From NCBI RefSeq assembly GCF_003390935.1, contig NZ_QNQZ01000003.1, forward strand, positions 62,001 through 126,000: DNA of 64,000 nt, written 5' to 3'. This stretch comes from Lewinella sp. IMCC34191. GTDB lineage: Bacteria > Bacteroidota > Bacteroidia > Chitinophagales > Saprospiraceae. A program made the position numbers and the translations under genes. The notes under the pieces were generated by a model. The model searched no databases and was not told where the DNA came from. It saw only the letters and a list, made by a program, of their open reading frames with translations. Of this stretch, positions 18,865 through 28,428 are shown one piece after another; positions within the stretch are counted from its first letter, which is position 1; each line of letters starts with the position of its first letter.

Positions 18865-19944
18865 ATGCGTACGCTACTGATTCCCGTATTTCTCTTTTGC
18901 ACCACCGCCCTGACTGCACAGTCCGTCTTTGATCTGCTCTACACGTCCGCTGCTTCCCACGCGGTGGCTATGGAAGTGACCATTCCGCTCGACAGTATCG
19001 ACGCGCATACCAAGAATGAGTTACCCGGCACCGTTGCTTTCACCGACGTCGATGGCACCGAACGCCACCTCGGGGTGGAAATCAGTCTCCGTGGCAAGTT
19101 CCGGCGTACCCGCTGTAGTACTCCCCCGCTGAAATTGAACTTTTCCAAGAAGGAATTGCGGGGCATGGGACTGTCCGAACACGATAAGTACAAGCTCGTC
19201 AATAGCTGCTACGAAGACAGCACCGCCACTAGCCTCCTTTTAAAAGAATATTTAGCCTACCGCGCCTATGCCCTGCTTAGCCCGGACGCCCATTTCCGTA
19301 CCCAGCTGTTGATAATCACCTTCCGCGACGCCGCCGGGCAACTACCCGATCGAACGGAATACGCTTTCCTGATCGAGGATCCGGATGAAATGGCCGCCCG
19401 ATTTGACGGTCGGGAACTGGAAGACGCCGACGGCCTGGACGCCAACCGCTATTCCCCGCACGGGGAGGCCACCCATGCCCTATTCCAATATTTCATCGGC
19501 AATGCGGACTGGAGCCTGGCACTGCAGCGGAATGTGAAACTCATCGAAGGATATGACGGTATGCTGACCCCCGTAGCCTACGACTTCGATTTCAGCGGAT
19601 GGGTCGGCGCTCCCTACGCCTCCCCCAGCCGCCAAACCGGCCAGGAGAGTATTTACCAGCGCGTCTATCTTGGCTACCACCAGCGCGACCGCACACTACG
19701 GGAGGTGAGCCGCGAATTCCGCAGCCACCGGCGCGAAGTGTTGCAATTGATTAAAAATTTCGATCTACTGAGTAACCGCGATCGGGATATCCTGACCCGC
19801 TTCGTTCTCCTCTTTTACGACTCCATGGCCGAAAAGACGCAGAATATGGGCACCCTGCTCTACGACCAGCTGCGCGGCGAAACGGCAACCATCATTCCAC
19901 CGGGGTCGAAAGCCGAACACTACCGCACCAGCGCCCGCCCTTAG
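18865..19944 (+). CDS. Secreted CotH-like protein
   Basis: The 359-residue product (ATG 18865; an in-frame TTG lies 9 bases earlier) has a signal peptide ending at about 'ALTAQ'. Features include 'SLRGKFRRTRCSTPPLKLNFSKKELRG' (about 75-100), 'LLKEYLAYRAYALLSP' (about 125-140), 'EYAFLIEDPDEMAAR' and 'VAYDFDFSGWVGAPYA' (about 240-255). This order recalls the CotH-like atypical kinase superfamily of secreted proteins, where the Asp pair in 'DFDFSG' would bind metal. That assignment is from pattern memory and is moderate. A phosphorylation role at the envelope is speculation. The next gene starts 13 bases after the stop. Confidence 0.6.
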   Translation: MRTLLIPVFLFCTTALTAQSVFDLLYTSAASHAVAMEVTIPLDSIDAHTKNELPGTVAFTDVDGTERHLGVEISLRGKFRRTRCSTPPLKLNFSKKELRGMGLSEHDKYKLVNSCYEDSTATSLLLKEYLAYRAYALLSPDAHFRTQLLIITFRDAAGQLPDRTEYAFLIEDPDEMAARFDGRELEDADGLDANRYSPHGEATHALFQYFIGNADWSLALQRNVKLIEGYDGMLTPVAYDFDFSGWVGAPYASPSRQTGQESIYQRVYLGYHQRDRTLREVSREFRSHRREVLQLIKNFDLLSNRDRDILTRFVLLFYDSMAEKTQNMGTLLYDQLRGETATIIPPGSKAEHYRTSARP

Positions 19945-19952
19945 TACCTTTG
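19945..19952 (+). promoter_or_regulatory. TACCTTTG box at the start of the nucleoside-phosphorylase-like gene
   Basis: This perfect TAnnTTTG element ends only 5 bases before the ATG at 19958. If active, transcription would start at or within a few bases of the start codon and give a leaderless message. It lies directly after the stop of the CotH-like gene. No -33 TTTG is evident. Confidence 0.3.
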
Positions 19953-19957
19953 TGGCC

Positions 19958-21661
19958 ATGATGCAGCCAAGCCAGCAACGCACGCGCGCCCAGGAAAGTC
20001 GGGCGGCCGTTCAACGTCTTTATATCGCCATGCGCCATCTCCTGCTCCGGGGCAGCTATAAGCCCGGCGGCATGAGCGGTAAGACACTGGTCGACAACCT
20101 GATGATCCTACGGCCGGAAATATACGGTTCCATTACGGACAACGAACGGGTTGAACTGCACGGACTGCATTACGTTTTTCAGCGTCTTCCCAAGGGTACG
20201 GAGGAATGCCGTTTCATTCGGCTGATTACGCGCGAAGGCTACGAAAACAGCCACTTCGAGCCGATCGTCCCACCTAAGCGCCGGCGCAACGCCTATCGCA
20301 TCGACACCGAGGAGATGTACATCGAGATGACCCGTGGGCGGAGCGATATCTACGATATCCTCACCCACCTGACCTTCCTCTACGCCGAGGCCAATAAGAT
20401 TTACCGCAACAGTCTGGATAGCAAGGGCCAACAAAAGCGGGAGTGGCGTATGCTGGCCGAGATCGTCGACCGGGAGCGCCGCGGCGAAGAGTTCAAGCTG
20501 GAAACCGCATACACCTATCTAAGCACCCTGCTGGGCCGTACCTACGAGGAGATTACCCACGCTTGTCGCCGGTTCGCCGAGGAAGACATGGTCAATTCCC
20601 TTTTCCACGTCACCTACTGGCTGGGGAAGCTGGCCAAGGAAGAAATTGAAGAAGACAAAGGCCGCGAGGTTTCCTTCTCCAGTTCCCTGCGCGAAAAAAC
20701 GGGGCACCATTATTACGGGGAAATCTGGGCGGACGCGATCAAGGAAGTCCTCATCGACAAGGACCTGATACACCGGCCCCTTCATATCGTAAGTGCGAAC
20801 CTGCACAGCGTAATGAATGCCATTTTCGCTCCCGCGGCCACCGTCCAGAAGTTACGCGCCGGCAAATCGGTGTATGATGTAGCCCGTTCGCTTTCCCAAC
20901 CGGAGGGCCGCCCCCTCCGCCAACTGGTGACCAAGATGGCCCTCAAGAACGGCATGGTGGAGCTCCACGACACCAGCGGAAGCAATATTGGCGTCCAACT
21001 CTTTGATACCGCGCTCTTCGACCCGAAACTGGTGAGTCCGGAACTGGGCTTTAAGTCGGCTAAGAAAGGAGAAGATGCGCCGGTGATCCTGGTCATGGAT
21101 TACGCCTTTGGCGAACAGGCTTACGAAAGCCTGGACGAATTGCTTCGCCCGTACCATTCGCCCACCAGCGATGAGGTTTACGAGATGCAGGTACACAGCA
21201 TCAACATCATGGGCAAGGCCGGCATTCTCGAAGGCATCAAGGGCGATCTCATGATACCCAACGCGCATATCTTTGAGGGAACGGCCGACAACTACCCCCT
21301 GCAGAATGACTTCACCGGGGAGCAATTCGAAGGCCAGGGCCTGGGCGTCTACAGCGGTCCGATGGTTACCGTGCTGGGTACGAGCCTGCAAAACCGGGAG
21401 ATTCTCGAGTATTTCGTACAGAGCAGCTGGCGGGCGGTAGGCCTCGAAATGGAGGGCGCGCACTACCAGAAAGCCATCCAGGCGGCAACCCACATCCGCA
21501 AAAGCGTTAACCCGGACCTCAAGCTGCGTTATGCCTATTACGCCAGTGATAATCCCCTGGTCACCGGACATACGCTGGCCAGCGGCAGCCTAGGGGTGGA
21601 CGGGGTCAAACCTACCTACCTGATTACCGTCGAGATACTTAAAAGCATCTTCACGGCGTAA
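19958..21661 (+). CDS. Large protein with C-terminal nucleoside-phosphorylase-like domain (DUF6909-like)
   Basis: The 567-residue protein (ATG 19958 or 19961; a GTG six bases earlier is possible) has an N-terminal helical region (about 1-300) rich in Arg and Glu and a C-terminal domain (about 340-567) that resembles the purine nucleoside phosphorylase/AMP nucleosidase fold. Signs are 'VHSINIMGKAGIL', 'GPMVTVLGTSLQNREILEYF', the 'GLEMEGAHY' motif (family motif EMEGA, ribose contact) and a terminal 'GVKPTYLITVEILKSIF'. I believe this is the Bacteroidota family called DUF6909, but that is from memory. An N-glycosidic bond-cleaving role is inferred only. No signal peptide. Confidence 0.65.
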   Translation: MMQPSQQRTRAQESRAAVQRLYIAMRHLLLRGSYKPGGMSGKTLVDNLMILRPEIYGSITDNERVELHGLHYVFQRLPKGTEECRFIRLITREGYENSHFEPIVPPKRRRNAYRIDTEEMYIEMTRGRSDIYDILTHLTFLYAEANKIYRNSLDSKGQQKREWRMLAEIVDRERRGEEFKLETAYTYLSTLLGRTYEEITHACRRFAEEDMVNSLFHVTYWLGKLAKEEIEEDKGREVSFSSSLREKTGHHYYGEIWADAIKEVLIDKDLIHRPLHIVSANLHSVMNAIFAPAATVQKLRAGKSVYDVARSLSQPEGRPLRQLVTKMALKNGMVELHDTSGSNIGVQLFDTALFDPKLVSPELGFKSAKKGEDAPVILVMDYAFGEQAYESLDELLRPYHSPTSDEVYEMQVHSINIMGKAGILEGIKGDLMIPNAHIFEGTADNYPLQNDFTGEQFEGQGLGVYSGPMVTVLGTSLQNREILEYFVQSSWRAVGLEMEGAHYQKAIQAATHIRKSVNPDLKLRYAYYASDNPLVTGHTLASGSLGVDGVKPTYLITVEILKSIFTA

Positions 21662-21704
21662 TACCCTTCGGCTGCCCGGCCCGGCAACTCAATCATGCTC
21701 CTGT

Positions 21705-22559
21705 ATGCTGAAGACTTTACCTTTTTTACTGTTATTGATCAGCGGTACGCTCTCCGCCCAGTTTTCACTGGATTCGATCTTCCGTTCCTCCGAGCGCTAC
21801 GCGGTCAATCCTTTGATCAGCCTTCCGGCCATCGCGTTGGGTGCATACGGGAGCCAGCAGCGCCTGCAATTCCTGCAGGATAAACCCCGCATTTCCGCGG
21901 AGGAACTGGCCGGCCTCAATCCCGATGACGTCAACGGCTTCGACCGCTACGCTTTGCGGCAGGATGTGGACAAGCACAAGCAGGCAATCATTCAGAGCGA
22001 CTACTTTTTCAATACCGGACAAGTCCTCCCGTTTGGACTGTTCATTTGGAAAAAATACCGGCGGGACTGGTTTGATATTACCATGATGTACCTTGAAGGG
22101 CAGGTCGCGCAGGGGCTCTTTTACGGCTTTGCGCCCTTCGGTCCGACTGCCGTAGACCGCTACCGCCCGCGGGTTTACTACCAGGAATTAAGCGTGGACA
22201 GCCGCAGCGATGGCAACGAGCGCAATAGCATGTTCAGCGGCCACGTATCTACTTCCGCTACGGGCTTTTATTTTTTCGCGCGGATGGTTGATGACTACAA
22301 TCCCCAGCTGACGGGTACCCAGCGCGCCTTGCTTTACACCGGCGCCACGGTGCCCTCCCTCATAGCCGGTTGGCTTCGGATCAGGGGCCTCAAACACTAT
22401 CCGACGGATGTAGCCGTAGGGCTGGGAGTTGGCGCCATCAGTGGCATTGGCGTACCGAGCCTGCACAAATGGTGGAAAAAACGGCACCGTAGCCGGCTTG
22501 CCCTCCAACCCGTTTACGGCGGGGGAGCCGGAGGCTTCGTACTGCAATTGCGATACTGA
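21705..22559 (+). CDS. Secreted PAP2-superfamily phosphatase, copy 1
   Basis: The 284-residue protein has a signal peptide ('LLLISGTLSAQ') and PAP2 motifs: 'VDRYRP' (motif 1 with the usual leading Lys replaced), 'FSGHVSTSATG' (motif 2, catalytic His) and 'RIRGLKHYPTDVAVG' (motif 3, R-x5-H-x3-D). The family removes phosphate from lipid phosphates or undecaprenyl diphosphate. The Gly-rich C-terminal strand ends in Arg-Tyr. A paralogue of identical length follows after 57 bases, so a tandem duplication is clear. Substrate unknown. Confidence 0.83.
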   Translation: MLKTLPFLLLLISGTLSAQFSLDSIFRSSERYAVNPLISLPAIALGAYGSQQRLQFLQDKPRISAEELAGLNPDDVNGFDRYALRQDVDKHKQAIIQSDYFFNTGQVLPFGLFIWKKYRRDWFDITMMYLEGQVAQGLFYGFAPFGPTAVDRYRPRVYYQELSVDSRSDGNERNSMFSGHVSTSATGFYFFARMVDDYNPQLTGTQRALLYTGATVPSLIAGWLRIRGLKHYPTDVAVGLGVGAISGIGVPSLHKWWKKRHRSRLALQPVYGGGAGGFVLQLRY

Positions 22560-22616
22560 CGGCTTGAACAATGCCCCGGTAGTTGAGAGTTGCTATGGAC
22601 AAATTACCCTAACTGA

Positions 22617-23471
22617 ATGTACCGTCGTTTACTCTTCCTGTTCCTTTGCCTATCCACCCTCTTACCCGCCCAGAAATTTCCTGACCTCGACCCCGACAAC
22701 GAATCGGTGTACCGCGTTCGCACGCTCTGGGAGGGAATCGGCGGATTGGGCGTCATGGTCGGCGCTACTTCCGGCATCGATGCCCTACGGGATAAGCCGT
22801 CGATTTCCGACGAAACCCTTACCCGCCTGCAAAACATGGAGGTCGGTCGTCTCGATCGCTGGGGCCTGGAGCAGGACGCGCTCAAGCGGTTCAAGAGCGA
22901 AGAGGTAAGCGACTATTTCTTCAACGGATCCGTCCTGCTGCCCATCACGCTGTTCATCGATAAGAAGTTCCGCAAGGACTGGCTCGACATCGGCGTCCTT
23001 TACCTGCAGGCCCATGCCCTCTCGGCATTTACGTATGCCTTCAGTCCGCTGGGGCCGCGCTTTATAGATCGCTACCGCCCGGTTGCCTACTACGACGAGC
23101 TGAGTTTTGATGACCGCCGCTTCGGCAATAATCGCAACAGTTTCTTCAGCGGCCACGTGAGTACGACCGCGGTGGGCACCTTTTTTTTCACTAAGGTTCT
23201 TTCCGACTACAATCCACAGTGGACGGCCGGCCACCGCGCCATCGCCTTCACCCTCGCTTCCCTGCCGCCGGCCTTCGTCGCGGTACAACGCGTACGCGCG
23301 CTCAAGCACTTTCCCACGGACACCGTCGTCGGGCTGGGCGTAGGAGCCTTCTTCGGTATTATGGTTCCCCATGTCCATAAGGTCTGGGCTCGTAACCACC
23401 GCACGAGTTTGTCGCTGGGCGGCGGTTTCCACGACGGGGCCGGCGGCGCGGGCCTGGTGCTTACTTTTTAG
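22617..23471 (+). CDS. Secreted PAP2-superfamily phosphatase, copy 2
   Basis: This 284-residue paralogue of the preceding gene has the same layout: signal peptide ending 'LLPAQ', 'IDRYRPVAYYDEL', 'FFSGHVSTTAVG' and 'RVRALKHFPTDTVVG'. Shared extras such as 'DYFFN', 'DDYNPQ/SDYNPQ' and the Gly-rich C-terminus (ending 'LVLTF') show common ancestry. The two have diverged well beyond recent duplication, so separate substrates are possible. Motif 1 again lacks the canonical Lys. A dispersed 20-bp motif starts three bases after the stop codon. Confidence 0.83.
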   Translation: MYRRLLFLFLCLSTLLPAQKFPDLDPDNESVYRVRTLWEGIGGLGVMVGATSGIDALRDKPSISDETLTRLQNMEVGRLDRWGLEQDALKRFKSEEVSDYFFNGSVLLPITLFIDKKFRKDWLDIGVLYLQAHALSAFTYAFSPLGPRFIDRYRPVAYYDELSFDDRRFGNNRNSFFSGHVSTTAVGTFFFTKVLSDYNPQWTAGHRAIAFTLASLPPAFVAVQRVRALKHFPTDTVVGLGVGAFFGIMVPHVHKVWARNHRTSLSLGGGFHDGAGGAGLVLTF

Positions 23472-23473
23472 TA

Positions 23474-23492
23474 GGGCGGCGGAGCGCAGGTA
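23474..23492 (+). repeat. Dispersed 20-bp GC-rich motif, copy 2
   Basis: Reads GGGCGGCGGAGCGCAGGTA, lying directly after the second PAP2 stop and before the NagB/PIG-L gene. Confidence 0.75.
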
Positions 23493-23542
23493 GAACGAAT
23501 TTCCACAAACGCCTATCTTTCGCGGTAGCTAAAGTCTACCGC

Positions 23543-25501
23543 ATGCTCGATCTTTCCATCCATAGTTCCTCCGATGTCGACATCTCATACCGCCACGTCG
23601 GCAGCACCGATGTTACGCGCTATGAAAAAATGCACGTTGAAGTATTTCGCGACTCCGGACAGGCATCCATCGCCGTAGCCCACGAGATCGCCGACCTGAT
23701 CCGCGAAAAAGCCGGTCGGGGAGAACCCTGCGTCCTCGGCCTGGCTACCGGATCCTCCCCCATCCGCGTCTACGCCGAACTGGTGCGCCTCCATCGGGAG
23801 GAAGGGCTGGACTTCTCGCAGGTCATCTCCTTCAATCTGGACGAGTACTTCGAGCTGCCCCGCGGAAGCCGCCATTCCTACTGGTACTTCATGCACCAGC
23901 ACCTGTTCAACCACGTCAATATCAAGCCGAAGAACATACACATACCCCGTGGCAATCTTGCCCTGGAAGACGTGTACGAGCAGTGTATGGCCTACGAAAA
24001 AATGATCAAGGAGGCGGGAGGGCTGGACTTCCAGTTGCTCGGTATCGGCCGTACCGGCCACGTCGGCTTCAACGAGCCGGGTTCCCACCGCAGGTCGCTT
24101 ACCCGCCTGATCACCCTCGACCACCTGACGAGGGTAGACGCCGCGGCTGATTTCCAGGGGCTATCCAATGTTCCCACCCGGGCGATCACTATGGGTATCC
24201 AGACCATTAACCAGGCCCGCCGCATCGTTCTGCTGGCCTGGGGGCACAAGAAGGCCGAAATCATCCAGAAAACCATTGAGGGCGAACGCACCCCCGAGAT
24301 CCCGGCAACCTACCTGCAGGATCACCCTAACGTTACCATTCTGCTCGATGAGGAATCCAGCGCCGACCTGCGTCGCTTCAATACGCCCTGGCTGGTTGGC
24401 CCGTGCGAATGGACCGACACCCTCGAACGAAAGGCCATCATCTGGCTAAGCCGGCACGTCGACAAGCCGATTCTTAAGCTGACGGAACGCGATTACAACA
24501 GCAACGGCATGTCGGACCTCCTGGCCCTCCATGGTTCGGCCTACGATCTGAACATCCGCATGTTCAATCAGCTGCAGCGCACGATCACCGGATGGCCGGG
24601 GGGCAAGCCGGACGTTGACGACAGCCAGCGGCCGGAAAGAAAAAGCCCCGCCCGCAAACGCGTTATCCTCTTCAGCCCCCACCCCGATGACGATGTCATC
24701 TCCATGGGCGGCACTTTCGCCCGCCTCGTCAACCAGGGGCACGACGTACACGTGGCCTACCAGACCAGCGGTAACATTGCCGTCAGCGACCGGGATGCCC
24801 GCCGTTTCGCCGAATTCGCCCGTGACCTTAACGAGCAATACGGCTCCGGCAATGCCCGCCTCGATTTTGTTATTCAGGAATTGAGCGGGGAACGGGAAAA
24901 GGGGGAAGTCGACTCCCTGGACGTACGTACCATCAAAGGGCTGATTCGTCGCGGTGAGGCGATGGCCGGCGCTCGGTTTGTCGGGCTGGAAGACGACCAC
25001 ATCCACTTTCTCGATATGCCCTTTTACGAGACGGGTATGCACCGCAAGGATGAGCTTGGTCCGGAAGACATCGCGCTGGTGCGTGAGCTCATCGAGAAGG
25101 TTCGCCCCCACCAGATCTTCGCGGCCGGCGACCTCGCGGATCCCCACGGTACCCATAAGGTTTGTTTGGACAGCATCTTCATGGCCCTCGGTCAGCTAAA
25201 GGATAGCAATCCCGAATCGGTCGCGGATACCTGGTTGTGGCTGTACCGAGGCGCCTGGCAGGAATGGCCCATCCACGAGATCGAAATGGCGGTACCCCTT
25301 AGCCCCGCCCAGGTTGAAGCAAAGCGAAACGCTATATTCTTTCACCAGAGCCAGAAAGACGGCGTAATGTTTCAGGGCGAAGACGAACGGGAGTTCTGGC
25401 AGCGCGCCGAGCAACGCAACCGGGAAACCGCGCGTCTCTACAACCAACTAGGTCTTACGGAATACGAAGCTATCGAAGCGTTCAGACGCTGGAAGTTTTA
25501 A
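23543..25501 (+). CDS. nagB: Glucosamine-6-phosphate deaminase fused to PIG-L deacetylase domain
   Basis: The 652-residue protein joins an N-terminal NagB domain (about 35-300) to a PIG-L/LmbE-type deacetylase domain (about 372-600). In NagB, 'NLDEY' gives Asp100 and 'GHVGFNEPGS' gives His173 and Glu178, matching catalytic residues; the usual Asp two before the His (Asp141 in E. coli) is Thr171. In PIG-L, 'SPHPDDD' (379-385) and 'DPHGTH' supply zinc ligands. NagB turns glucosamine-6-phosphate into fructose-6-phosphate and ammonia; the second domain could remove N-acetyl groups. The same fusion is common in Bacteroidota. No signal peptide, so cytoplasmic. Confidence 0.92.
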   Translation: MLDLSIHSSSDVDISYRHVGSTDVTRYEKMHVEVFRDSGQASIAVAHEIADLIREKAGRGEPCVLGLATGSSPIRVYAELVRLHREEGLDFSQVISFNLDEYFELPRGSRHSYWYFMHQHLFNHVNIKPKNIHIPRGNLALEDVYEQCMAYEKMIKEAGGLDFQLLGIGRTGHVGFNEPGSHRRSLTRLITLDHLTRVDAAADFQGLSNVPTRAITMGIQTINQARRIVLLAWGHKKAEIIQKTIEGERTPEIPATYLQDHPNVTILLDEESSADLRRFNTPWLVGPCEWTDTLERKAIIWLSRHVDKPILKLTERDYNSNGMSDLLALHGSAYDLNIRMFNQLQRTITGWPGGKPDVDDSQRPERKSPARKRVILFSPHPDDDVISMGGTFARLVNQGHDVHVAYQTSGNIAVSDRDARRFAEFARDLNEQYGSGNARLDFVIQELSGEREKGEVDSLDVRTIKGLIRRGEAMAGARFVGLEDDHIHFLDMPFYETGMHRKDELGPEDIALVRELIEKVRPHQIFAAGDLADPHGTHKVCLDSIFMALGQLKDSNPESVADTWLWLYRGAWQEWPIHEIEMAVPLSPAQVEAKRNAIFFHQSQKDGVMFQGEDEREFWQRAEQRNRETARLYNQLGLTEYEAIEAFRRWKF

Positions 25502-25556
25502 CTTAGCGGCTAGTAAAGACCGGGGCTTAACACCACCCCGGGCATAAACACCGCTT

Positions 25557-28412
25557 ATGTTGGCCCATCGCTTGTTGCTCGTTACCCTGCTGCTATCTAG
25601 CAGCATCGTATTATCGGCCCAGGAAGACTGCAGCAACGGCATCGATGACGATGGCGATGGGCTGATTGACCTCAATGACACCACTGACTGTGGCTGTGGT
25701 TTAGCTCCTTCGGTACCCTCCCTCCTCCCCAATCCTTCCCTGGAAGAATTCGCTGCGGACCAGGAGGGCTGTGAATCCATTCAGCCGGGTGGCCTCCCCG
25801 ATGCCACCAATCAGGCCAATTGCCTGGTCGGCTGGCAACGCGCATCTCTCGGTACTACCGATTCGTGGAATGCCTTCACCCTTTCCGGTGCCCCGCCCTT
25901 CTTCCCTACCGAACTTCCCCAACCCCTGCCTAGCGGCACCGGGGTGGCTGGATTCTGGGTCGGTGTCAGGGATAGTGAGGATACGGAATTCTTCAACCGG
26001 GATGGCACGTCGACTACCCAGTATCGGGAATACCTCGCCGCCTGCCTGGAAGGAGACGAAGCCATTTTGGCCGGTAATGACTACCGTCTCAAATTTTCGC
26101 TTGGTTTCATGCTCCCCTCGTCCTTCGAAAATGACATCGGCGACCAGGTCGATCTAGCCTCTCCCTCTCCTATTGAGCTGGCGATATATGGCATCCGGGA
26201 GTGTAGCCAGCTTTACTTTGGCGACTTCTATAACTGCCCCGAGGGAGCGGATGCCGAAGGGTACGAGTTAATTCAAACGGTCACCATTCGCGGAACGGCC
26301 GGAGCATGGACCCCCGTCGACATCAGGTTTACCGCCGCCAATGAATACGCGGCCTTCGCCATTGGTGGATCGTGCGGGGCCGATCCAGACCAGCCCGACT
26401 CCGAATTTTATCGCAATTATTATTTCATCGATGACGTGATTCTAAACCGGCCCGAAGTATTCGAGCAGCCGGTAGCGGGTCCCGTATCCGTAGAGGGCCA
26501 GACGATCTGTGCCGATCAAATCACACTCACCGGACAGGCCGCAAACGGGGCCGCTTATCAATGGTACAAAGATGGTGTCGCTCTGGTGGGTCAAACCACT
26601 AACGTGCTCAATCTGACTCCCAGCCAGACCATCGACGGAGCATACGTCATGCGGGTGACTACGGCGGCAGGCTGTGCCATCACCGAGGAGGTTGTTATTC
26701 AGCGACCGATAATTGCCGACGTCGTACCGGATTCCGTAGCCCTGTGCCCGGGCTTGGATACGCTTTACCTTCAGCCCCGACAGCCTAACGGAGCCACCTT
26801 TTCGTGGAGCGACGGTAGTAACCAACCTTACTTCCTCGTTACCGAGCCGGGCAACTACAGCGTTACCGTGAGTACCGTCTGCGAACAGCAAATAGAGGAG
26901 TTCGTCGCGGTAGAAACGGACAACATCACCGCCCGCATTAATATCGAGCCGGCCGTATACTGCGTAGGGGATACCGTAACCTTCTCCGTAACCTCCGACT
27001 ACTACATCCAGGGGTCGATAGTTTCTCCCCCATCCGGAGAAGTGATTTTCCTTGAACCAGATCAGCGCTATGATCTTGCCGTCGGCCAAGACGATACGAT
27101 TCTGTTTGACATCATCCATCCCTGCGGCTCCTTGCTGGAAACCGCGGTTCTCACTCCGGACGCGGACTTTGAGGTCGATGCGACCATCACCGATTTGAGC
27201 TGCGAGAATCCCGTTGGCGGCATCGATCTGGCGGTCGATGATTCCGATCAGGTAGAGTTTTCCTGGTCCGATCCGCTGGGTAATCCGGTCGGAGAATCTT
27301 CTCCCCGCCTGGATGTGAGCATCCCCGGCACCTACCGGGTCGAACTGGTGGATGGTGTACGCTGCCCGGCTGCCTACAGCTATGATGTGGTATACGCGGA
27401 TTCTTTTCGGGTCAACCTTACGCTGGATTCCCTGAGCTGTGGCCTGGACGGTATAGCTACCGTATCCCCTGCCGGCGGCAGTTCCCCTTACGTGGTAGAT
27501 TGGTACCGGGGGACCGCGAGCGCTCCCTTCGCTACGGATACGAACCGGGTAGAATCACTAGGCGTCGGCGATTATCGGGTCACGGCCACCGACACTACCG
27601 GTTGCGAACGCACGGAGGTTTTCACCCTTACCGAACCGGATTCCCTGCTTATTTCAGCCGCTTCCTCCTTTGCCGATTGTGGCATTCTGGAATCCGGGAT
27701 CGTGACCGTAACGGCCCAGGGTGGTGTCCCCCCATACTCGTATCAACTCGACAATGGCAGTCCCGTGGCCAGCGGTCTGTTTACGGATCTCGAACCGGGC
27801 ACCTATACCGTAGCGGTCCAAGACAGCCGCGGTTGCGATCCGGTGACCACGGAGGTTGAAATCATTCCGCCAATCCCCTTTACCCTGGACCTGGCTGATG
27901 AACAGGTGATCAATCTAGGCGACAGCACACTGCTGGAATTACAGGTCATCGGCCTTCCCACCGAGTCCGGCGTCGCGGTCTGGACACCCACCGACAGCCT
28001 GAGTTATCCCTTCGGGGAAGGTTCCGTGAGGGTGGTTGCCAGCCCGGCACGAAGCACCCGGTACCAGGTGACCTATACCTCCGCCCAGGGTTGCAGCCAA
28101 ACGGATGATATCCTCGTCGTAGTCGACGAAGCGGTCCGCTTATACGTTCCCTCCGCTTTCAGTCCGAACGGTGACACCAACAACGATGAATTCCGGGTCT
28201 ATCCCGGCCCTTCGGTTCGGCGGATCGTGTCCTTCCGTGTCCACGACCGGTGGGGCGGCATGGTTTACGAATGGAGTGGTGAGGAAGGAGGATGGGACGG
28301 CCGCCTGGACGGTGAATTTCTTAACCCCGGCGTATACTTTTACCTTGTCGACGTGGAACTAATCAACGGGCGGAGCTTCCGCACCGCCGGGTCCGTTAAT
28401 CTTATTCGCTAG
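25557..28412 (+). CDS. Secreted mosaic protein with CHU_C (T9SS type B) end, paralogue 1 of 3
   Basis: The 951-residue product has a signal peptide (1-21), an acidic metal-binding-like motif 'NGIDDDGDGLIDLND' (about 25-40), and a large N-terminal beta module starting 'LLPNPSLEEF' (about 57-300) with 'NCLVGWQRASLGTTD' and 'NYYFIDDVILN'. Ig-like units with 'YQWYKDG' and 'SWSDG' follow, then SprB-like repeats with 'GG..PY' turns. The end (about 860-951, 'YVPSAFSPNGDTNNDEF...WGG') is a gliding-type CHU_C domain, the signal for T9SS export and surface anchoring. Adhesion or ligand binding is likely; the ligand is unknown. The SDR gene follows after 16 bases. Confidence 0.88.
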   Translation: MLAHRLLLVTLLLSSSIVLSAQEDCSNGIDDDGDGLIDLNDTTDCGCGLAPSVPSLLPNPSLEEFAADQEGCESIQPGGLPDATNQANCLVGWQRASLGTTDSWNAFTLSGAPPFFPTELPQPLPSGTGVAGFWVGVRDSEDTEFFNRDGTSTTQYREYLAACLEGDEAILAGNDYRLKFSLGFMLPSSFENDIGDQVDLASPSPIELAIYGIRECSQLYFGDFYNCPEGADAEGYELIQTVTIRGTAGAWTPVDIRFTAANEYAAFAIGGSCGADPDQPDSEFYRNYYFIDDVILNRPEVFEQPVAGPVSVEGQTICADQITLTGQAANGAAYQWYKDGVALVGQTTNVLNLTPSQTIDGAYVMRVTTAAGCAITEEVVIQRPIIADVVPDSVALCPGLDTLYLQPRQPNGATFSWSDGSNQPYFLVTEPGNYSVTVSTVCEQQIEEFVAVETDNITARINIEPAVYCVGDTVTFSVTSDYYIQGSIVSPPSGEVIFLEPDQRYDLAVGQDDTILFDIIHPCGSLLETAVLTPDADFEVDATITDLSCENPVGGIDLAVDDSDQVEFSWSDPLGNPVGESSPRLDVSIPGTYRVELVDGVRCPAAYSYDVVYADSFRVNLTLDSLSCGLDGIATVSPAGGSSPYVVDWYRGTASAPFATDTNRVESLGVGDYRVTATDTTGCERTEVFTLTEPDSLLISAASSFADCGILESGIVTVTAQGGVPPYSYQLDNGSPVASGLFTDLEPGTYTVAVQDSRGCDPVTTEVEIIPPIPFTLDLADEQVINLGDSTLLELQVIGLPTESGVAVWTPTDSLSYPFGEGSVRVVASPARSTRYQVTYTSAQGCSQTDDILVVVDEAVRLYVPSAFSPNGDTNNDEFRVYPGPSVRRIVSFRVHDRWGGMVYEWSGEEGGWDGRLDGEFLNPGVYFYLVDVELINGRSFRTAGSVNLIR

Positions 28413-28428
28413 CATCCAAAACAGCTTT

